A program made the position numbers and the translations under genes. 9,434 nucleotides of DNA from assembly GCA_030640155.1 (NCBI GenBank), contig DAOWJX010000281.1:1-9434 (forward strand). The letters run 5' to 3'. A model generated the notes under the pieces. That model made no database searches. It worked only from the letters and a program-made list of their open reading frames with translations, and was not told the DNA's origin. Origin of the DNA: Candidatus Aegiribacteria sp. (GTDB lineage: Bacteria > Fermentibacterota > Fermentibacteria > Fermentibacterales > JCC-6). Positions 6,148-9,434 of the stretch are shown piece after piece. How positions within the stretch are numbered: position 1 is the stretch's first letter; every line of letters starts with the position of its first letter.

Positions 6148-7929
6148 TCAAATTCCCATAATCTCTCTGCTCCATCGTTCTTCCATGATCCTGTTTTGGA
6201 AGAGAACCTGGTGTATTGATGGGATGCGTGCTGATAGATCTCTGATATTCCATTCAATTCCGGGCAATCTGACAGATACCCCTATATCCCAGAATTCCTC
6301 CGGTAGTCCGGTTGGAGAAGCTTCGTCTGCAACAACAGCGCACGTACCGGTAGCAGCTTCAATCCAGGCTGGGTTGAATTTACGCCAGTCAGCGAGAAGG
6401 ATGGCTATTCTGAGGTTACCCTGTCTGCCAAGCACCCTTGCAACTCTTCCAGAGTAGTCAATAGGACTGTCGAGCTGACGCAGAAGGCCGATAAGGTCCA
6501 GCGGGAATTCGAAGGTGGGTTCAAGTATCACGTCAAGAACGCAGAAAGGATCGGAATGTAGCCTGCTTCTGACGAATTCGATAATCTGCTTCCTGTCGTT
6601 CCACGGATTATCCGATCTGAATCTTATCGCGCCATGCCTGAATGAGGGCATTTGCCTGGACAGTTCGGTGTCTGTTGAAAGATCGATATACTCTGTACCA
6701 GCCCATTCATTAAAAAGCAGCGGTCTGGGATCAAGATCAAGATCGTAACCAAGAATATCAGCGATTTCCTCTCTTGCTGCTGCGTATCCTCCCATACTCA
6801 TGTCTGTGAATCGGTAGTAGGGTGGACGGGACATGAACCGGTCAGTCGAATCTATTCTTATCTGTGTTCCGGGAAGCATTGAGAGATGAAAAACCTGAAC
6901 CTGCTGGTGCAGGCCCATATCTCTGATCATGCAGGCTGATCTGATTGCACCAGCCGGAGTATCGCCCGGCAGACCAAGCATAAGATCTATCACAGGTGTT
7001 ACACCGGCATTTTTAAGATTAAGAGCGCCATCAAGTATATCCAGAGGATTTCCCAATCGTCCGGATTGTCTGAGAACCTCAGGATTTCTTGATTGAAAAC
7101 CAATCTCAGCGCTCCTGAATCCGGCCCGGGCAAGTGCATCCGCAATGTGTTTTGATATTGTATCACCTCTCATCTCACCAAAACAGTCAATCCGGAGATT
7201 GACCATTCCTTCAAGAAGCTCGATGAGATCCGGCCGGTTATTGAATGTTGGATCGAGAAACACAATTTCTCCTGCTCCGGCGCTGGATAATTTCTTCAGA
7301 AGCGTAACCGCATCCTTTGCCGGAAGTATCCTTGGAACCGGATGATTTCTTCTGTATGAGCAATAGTTGCAGGAGCCGGAACATCCTCTTACAGTTTCGA
7401 TATGAATTGAAGCCCCTTCGGAAGGATCCAGATAACCGGTCAGCCACGGATTCGGCCATGATCCGGGGATGAAATCCATCTGCCCTATTTCCAGAAAGCC
7501 TGAAGCAGTCTTAATGATATTAATTACTGAATCATATTTAAGAACTTCACTGGCGACGGGTTCACCCTCACCAGAAACGAAAAGATCAAATTCCTTATTT
7601 CTCAGAAGCCATTCATTATCAGCTGTAACTTCCGGACCGCCTGCTACAGTGATGATATCCGGTATTCTTCTCCTTATTTCTTTCGCGATGTAAATGCTTC
7701 TTTCCACATTCCAGGAATAAAGAGTAAAGGCAATTATCCGGGGAGATTTTTCGGCGACCAGGTCAACCAGCGTTCTGTCTCCGGATATATCTGTTGTATT
7801 CTGATCAAGAATAGAATCCCGATGAAGCCCTGTTGCACTCGCCAGAGAAGCACCGGCAAGAGGAACGTTTCCCGTTAATTCGAGTGGCGCGGATGGATTC
7901 AGTGGAAGCTGAATCAGTAAGGTTTCGAT
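6148..7929 (-). CDS. B12-binding domain radical SAM protein (start codon unclear)
   Basis: Counted from the ATC at 7929 the product is 593 aa. Residues 1 to about 150 form a cobalamin-binding Rossmann domain: strand TLLIQLPLNP, then PLAGASLAS, RIIAFTLYSWNV, VAGGPEVTA and DLFVSGEGE. The radical SAM core follows, with CxxxCxxC at C183, C187 and C190 for the SAM-binding [4Fe-4S] cluster, and later GFRSAEIGFQS and DLMLGLPGDT strands. The last ~200 residues form a C-terminal domain I do not recognise. Such class B enzymes perform methylations or rearrangements; the substrate is unknown. The first ordinary start in frame is GTG at 7705-7707, but this would cut off half of the B12 domain. The frame stays open to a TAA at 7960-7962 and has no ATG, GTG or TTG in that stretch. 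ATC 7927-7929, one base after the upstream TAG, gives the expected N-terminus, so it is either an unusual start or a sequence error. Confidence 0.85.
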   Translation of the reverse strand: METLLIQLPLNPSAPLELTGNVPLAGASLASATGLHRDSILDQNTTDISGDRTLVDLVAEKSPRIIAFTLYSWNVERSIYIAKEIRRRIPDIITVAGGPEVTADNEWLLRNKEFDLFVSGEGEPVASEVLKYDSVINIIKTASGFLEIGQMDFIPGSWPNPWLTGYLDPSEGASIHIETVRGCSGSCNYCSYRRNHPVPRILPAKDAVTLLKKLSSAGAGEIVFLDPTFNNRPDLIELLEGMVNLRIDCFGEMRGDTISKHIADALARAGFRSAEIGFQSRNPEVLRQSGRLGNPLDILDGALNLKNAGVTPVIDLMLGLPGDTPAGAIRSACMIRDMGLHQQVQVFHLSMLPGTQIRIDSTDRFMSRPPYYRFTDMSMGGYAAAREEIADILGYDLDLDPRPLLFNEWAGTEYIDLSTDTELSRQMPSFRHGAIRFRSDNPWNDRKQIIEFVRSRLHSDPFCVLDVILEPTFEFPLDLIGLLRQLDSPIDYSGRVARVLGRQGNLRIAILLADWRKFNPAWIEAATGTCAVVADEASPTGLPEEFWDIGVSVRLPGIEWNIRDLSARIPSIHQVLFQNRIMEERWSREIMGI

Positions 7930-7930
7930 G

Positions 7931-8776
7931 CTAACCGATCCAGTTCCTGCTTGCTGTTGTTAATCCGGCAAGAAGCCAGGAGATGTTCACAATCCAGGCA
8001 ATTATTATCAGAGTAAAAGCGACAGGATGATGAAGCCTGCGTTTATTCCGAAAAAGAAATACGGATGTAAAAAGCAGGATCGTGAGCACTAAATGAAGTG
8101 TTGCCGGACCCGCTTGATTACCGGATTGAAAAACCAGAAAAAGATGAAACAGGAACGCCGCAAGTGCTATCAAGACTGTAGTTCGGATTATCCGTCTTAT
8201 CCAGTATTCTGAAAATGCAAGAGGTGGGGAAAAATAATAGAGATTACTCCCTTCCCTTGCGAAAAGTCGGATAAAATAGGTACATACGAGTGGAAATGAA
8301 AGAGACAACATGAAAAGCACAATGAAAGAAAATGATGACAATATCCAATCAGTCTGATGGAAAGCCGATTCGTGTGCGTTCACTGCTGTCAATCCGGTAA
8401 GGATAAGGAGAATAAGCAGTATGACCTGCAGGAACACAGCGCTTCCAAGTACTGCCCACTGCTTGATGATTCTTCTGTTAGCTATCCTGACAACCTGAAT
8501 CAGTAAAATCAAACCGGCCAGTTGACCGGGTGTTGTATAAAGAACCTTCATTCCTGACAAAGCTGCGATCAAAGCAAAAAGAACTCCGAAGACCATGAGC
8601 TGGCCAACGCGTATCCACACAAGCAATCTGGTTATTCTTGATGGGTTTCCATTGGAGAGTCTGTCGAAGGAGTCATCAGTCAGATCGATATCCATTAAGG
8701 GAACTGCTTTGTTAAGTCTATGACAAAGTTCTTCTACTATCAGAAGAAAGAACGATATTATAGATACAATAATCAT
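7931..8776 (-). CDS. Polytopic inner-membrane protein of unknown function
   Basis: The 281-aa protein has about eight hydrophobic segments: an N-terminal one (residues 1-15), then a ~35-residue polar stretch, then segments starting near LLVWIRVGQLMVFGVLF, GQLAGLILLIQVV, AVFLQVILLILLIL, WILSSFSFIVLFML, TTVLIALAAFLFHL, LVLTILLFTSVFLF and AFTLIIIAWIVNISW. No catalytic motif or known family was recognised. The ATG at 8774-8776 overlaps the stop of the upstream transporter gene (ATGA), with a GGAAGAAG-type ribosome site just ahead. The TAG stop (7931-7933) lies one base before the presumed start of the B12/radical SAM gene. The tight packing argues that the three genes are expressed together, but does not reveal the role of this one. 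Confidence 0.75.
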   Translation of the reverse strand: MIIVSIISFFLLIVEELCHRLNKAVPLMDIDLTDDSFDRLSNGNPSRITRLLVWIRVGQLMVFGVLFALIAALSGMKVLYTTPGQLAGLILLIQVVRIANRRIIKQWAVLGSAVFLQVILLILLILTGLTAVNAHESAFHQTDWILSSFSFIVLFMLSLSFPLVCTYFIRLFAREGSNLYYFSPPLAFSEYWIRRIIRTTVLIALAAFLFHLFLVFQSGNQAGPATLHLVLTILLFTSVFLFRNKRRLHHPVAFTLIIIAWIVNISWLLAGLTTASRNWIG

Positions 8777-9434
8777 AGTGCTTCTTCCGGTGCTTTAACC
8801 TTTACCAGGACAAGACCACCTGCAAGGAAGAGAAACGCAAGAGACAGGATGGATAACCTGGAACTTCCGGTAATATCATTTATCAGAGCGAACATCAGTG
8901 GTCCGAATATACTAGCGAATTTCTGAGAAATCGAAAAAAATCCAAAATACTCAGCGCTCATTCCGTCCGGAATAAGCTTTGAGTAGAATCCCCGGCTCAC
9001 TGCCTGAAGTCCACCCATGAACAGGCCGACTACTCCTGCGAGTATCCAGAAATCAAGTGCTCTTTTTATCCAGAAAGCGTAGAGGACGATAAATACATAA
9101 GCAATTATACCGACGAACAGCATTTGCTTTGAGCCGTACTTCTTCGCGAGCCGACCGAAGATGAGGCTGCCTGGAACTCCTACAATCTGAGTCAGAAGAA
9201 GAGCTCCAATGAGATTCCCGGAACTCAGTCCAAGTTCCACTTTTCCATAGATCGTGGCCATCATGATAACAGTTTGTATACCGTCATTATACAGAAGGAA
9301 TGAAATCAGGAAACGGAAAATGTTATTGTTCTTCCTGATGTGGCTGAATGTTGAGAAAAGTGTTGATATCCCATGTTTCAGGGAACCTGTGAAAGTGCGT
9401 TCGCCCCCCGAAGACCCCTCCGGAACCCTGAGAA
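8773..9434 (-). CDS. MFS transporter, UMF1 / Atg22-like family, 5'-truncated
   Basis: This is the C-terminal half of a major facilitator permease; 219 residues are inside the window and the N-terminal part lies beyond the right edge. The frame stays open from the edge, so the ATGs at 9259-9264 are internal. Family-typical segments are FLLYNDGIQTVI before an ELGLSSGNLIGALLLTQ helix, then LIFGRLAKKYGSKQ (the MFS inter-helix loop motif), GGLQAVSRGFYSKLIP, and AEYFGFFSISQKFASIFGP, all characteristic of UMF1 transporters. Six hydrophobic helices fit the second half of a 12-helix protein. Substrates in this family are poorly known; yeast Atg22 exports amino acids from the vacuole. The stop overlaps the next gene by 4 nt. 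It is the most upstream visible member of the minus-strand operon. Confidence 0.88.
   Translation of the reverse strand, partial: LRVPEGSSGGERTFTGSLKHGISTLFSTFSHIRKNNNIFRFLISFLLYNDGIQTVIMMATIYGKVELGLSSGNLIGALLLTQIVGVPGSLIFGRLAKKYGSKQMLFVGIIAYVFIVLYAFWIKRALDFWILAGVVGLFMGGLQAVSRGFYSKLIPDGMSAEYFGFFSISQKFASIFGPLMFALINDITGSSRLSILSLAFLFLAGGLVLVKVKAPEEAL

Noticed and set aside
6068..6457. A 129-codon plus-strand open frame
   Set aside because: It starts in the inverted repeat and then runs antisense through the well-supported radical SAM gene; the product has no domain-like features.
6148..7707. Radical SAM protein starting at the GTG at 7707
   Set aside because: It would delete the first ~74 residues of a recognisable B12-binding domain whose code is intact upstream.
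7931..8776. CNNM/DUF21-type transporter identity for the membrane protein
   Set aside because: Only the N-terminal helix-loop-helix layout is vaguely similar; no CBS domains or conserved signature are present.

Overview
The window looks like a stretch of bacterial chromosome of moderate GC content with tightly packed genes, probably from an anaerobe. The main evidence is a complete four-subunit 2-oxoglutarate:ferredoxin oxidoreductase operon (korDABC) and a cobalamin-binding radical SAM enzyme; both rely on oxygen-sensitive cofactors. A bacterial relative of the archaeal cyclic 2,3-diphosphoglycerate synthetase lies next to the kor operon. The phylum cannot be fixed from the sequence. An uncultured anaerobic lineage would fit, but that is a guess. 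There are no rRNA or tRNA genes, CRISPR arrays, prophage genes or intact insertion sequences.

Left part, + strand (1-5547). The window opens inside the 3' part of a Na+/phosphate cotransporter with a cytoplasmic PhoU-like domain, closed by a good intrinsic terminator (1015-1041). An 80-nt stretch with two hairpins leads into the CpgS-like P-loop NTPase (1121-2446). In that leader one segment, CCGCAAG, can pair with either of two identical partners, the second of which abuts the ribosome binding site. A 12-bp hairpin separates this gene from korD-korA-korB-korC (2549-5515). The four kor genes overlap by 1-4 nt and are surely one translationally coupled unit. Together they encode the ferredoxin-like electron-transfer subunit, the two halves of the catalytic core (the TPP site is on KorB) and the gamma subunit. 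The complex would oxidatively decarboxylate 2-oxoglutarate to succinyl-CoA and reduce ferredoxin, or run in reverse. A hairpin at 5524-5547 lies between korC and the convergent gene that follows, and probably terminates both.

Right part, - strand (5544-9434). Read in transcription order there is the 3' part of a UMF1/Atg22-like major facilitator transporter, a polytopic membrane protein of unknown function (4-nt overlap), and a B12-binding radical SAM protein starting almost exactly at the previous stop codon. The frame of the radical SAM protein extends 74 codons upstream of its first conventional start codon and encodes a proper B12-domain N-terminus there, but that extension has no ATG, GTG or TTG. 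A 200-nt gap follows with three copies of a GGTCAGGTCTT motif, two of them arms of a long inverted repeat that looks like a palindromic mobile-element remnant, plus a plausible promoter. The last gene is a small protein built from two copies of one motif.

Most of the region is ordinary metabolism. The points worth a second look are the missing start codon of the radical SAM gene, the mutually exclusive pairing in the cpgS leader, the GGTCAGGTCTT inverted repeat, and the internal duplication in the small protein. I see no convincing new defence or mobile system.
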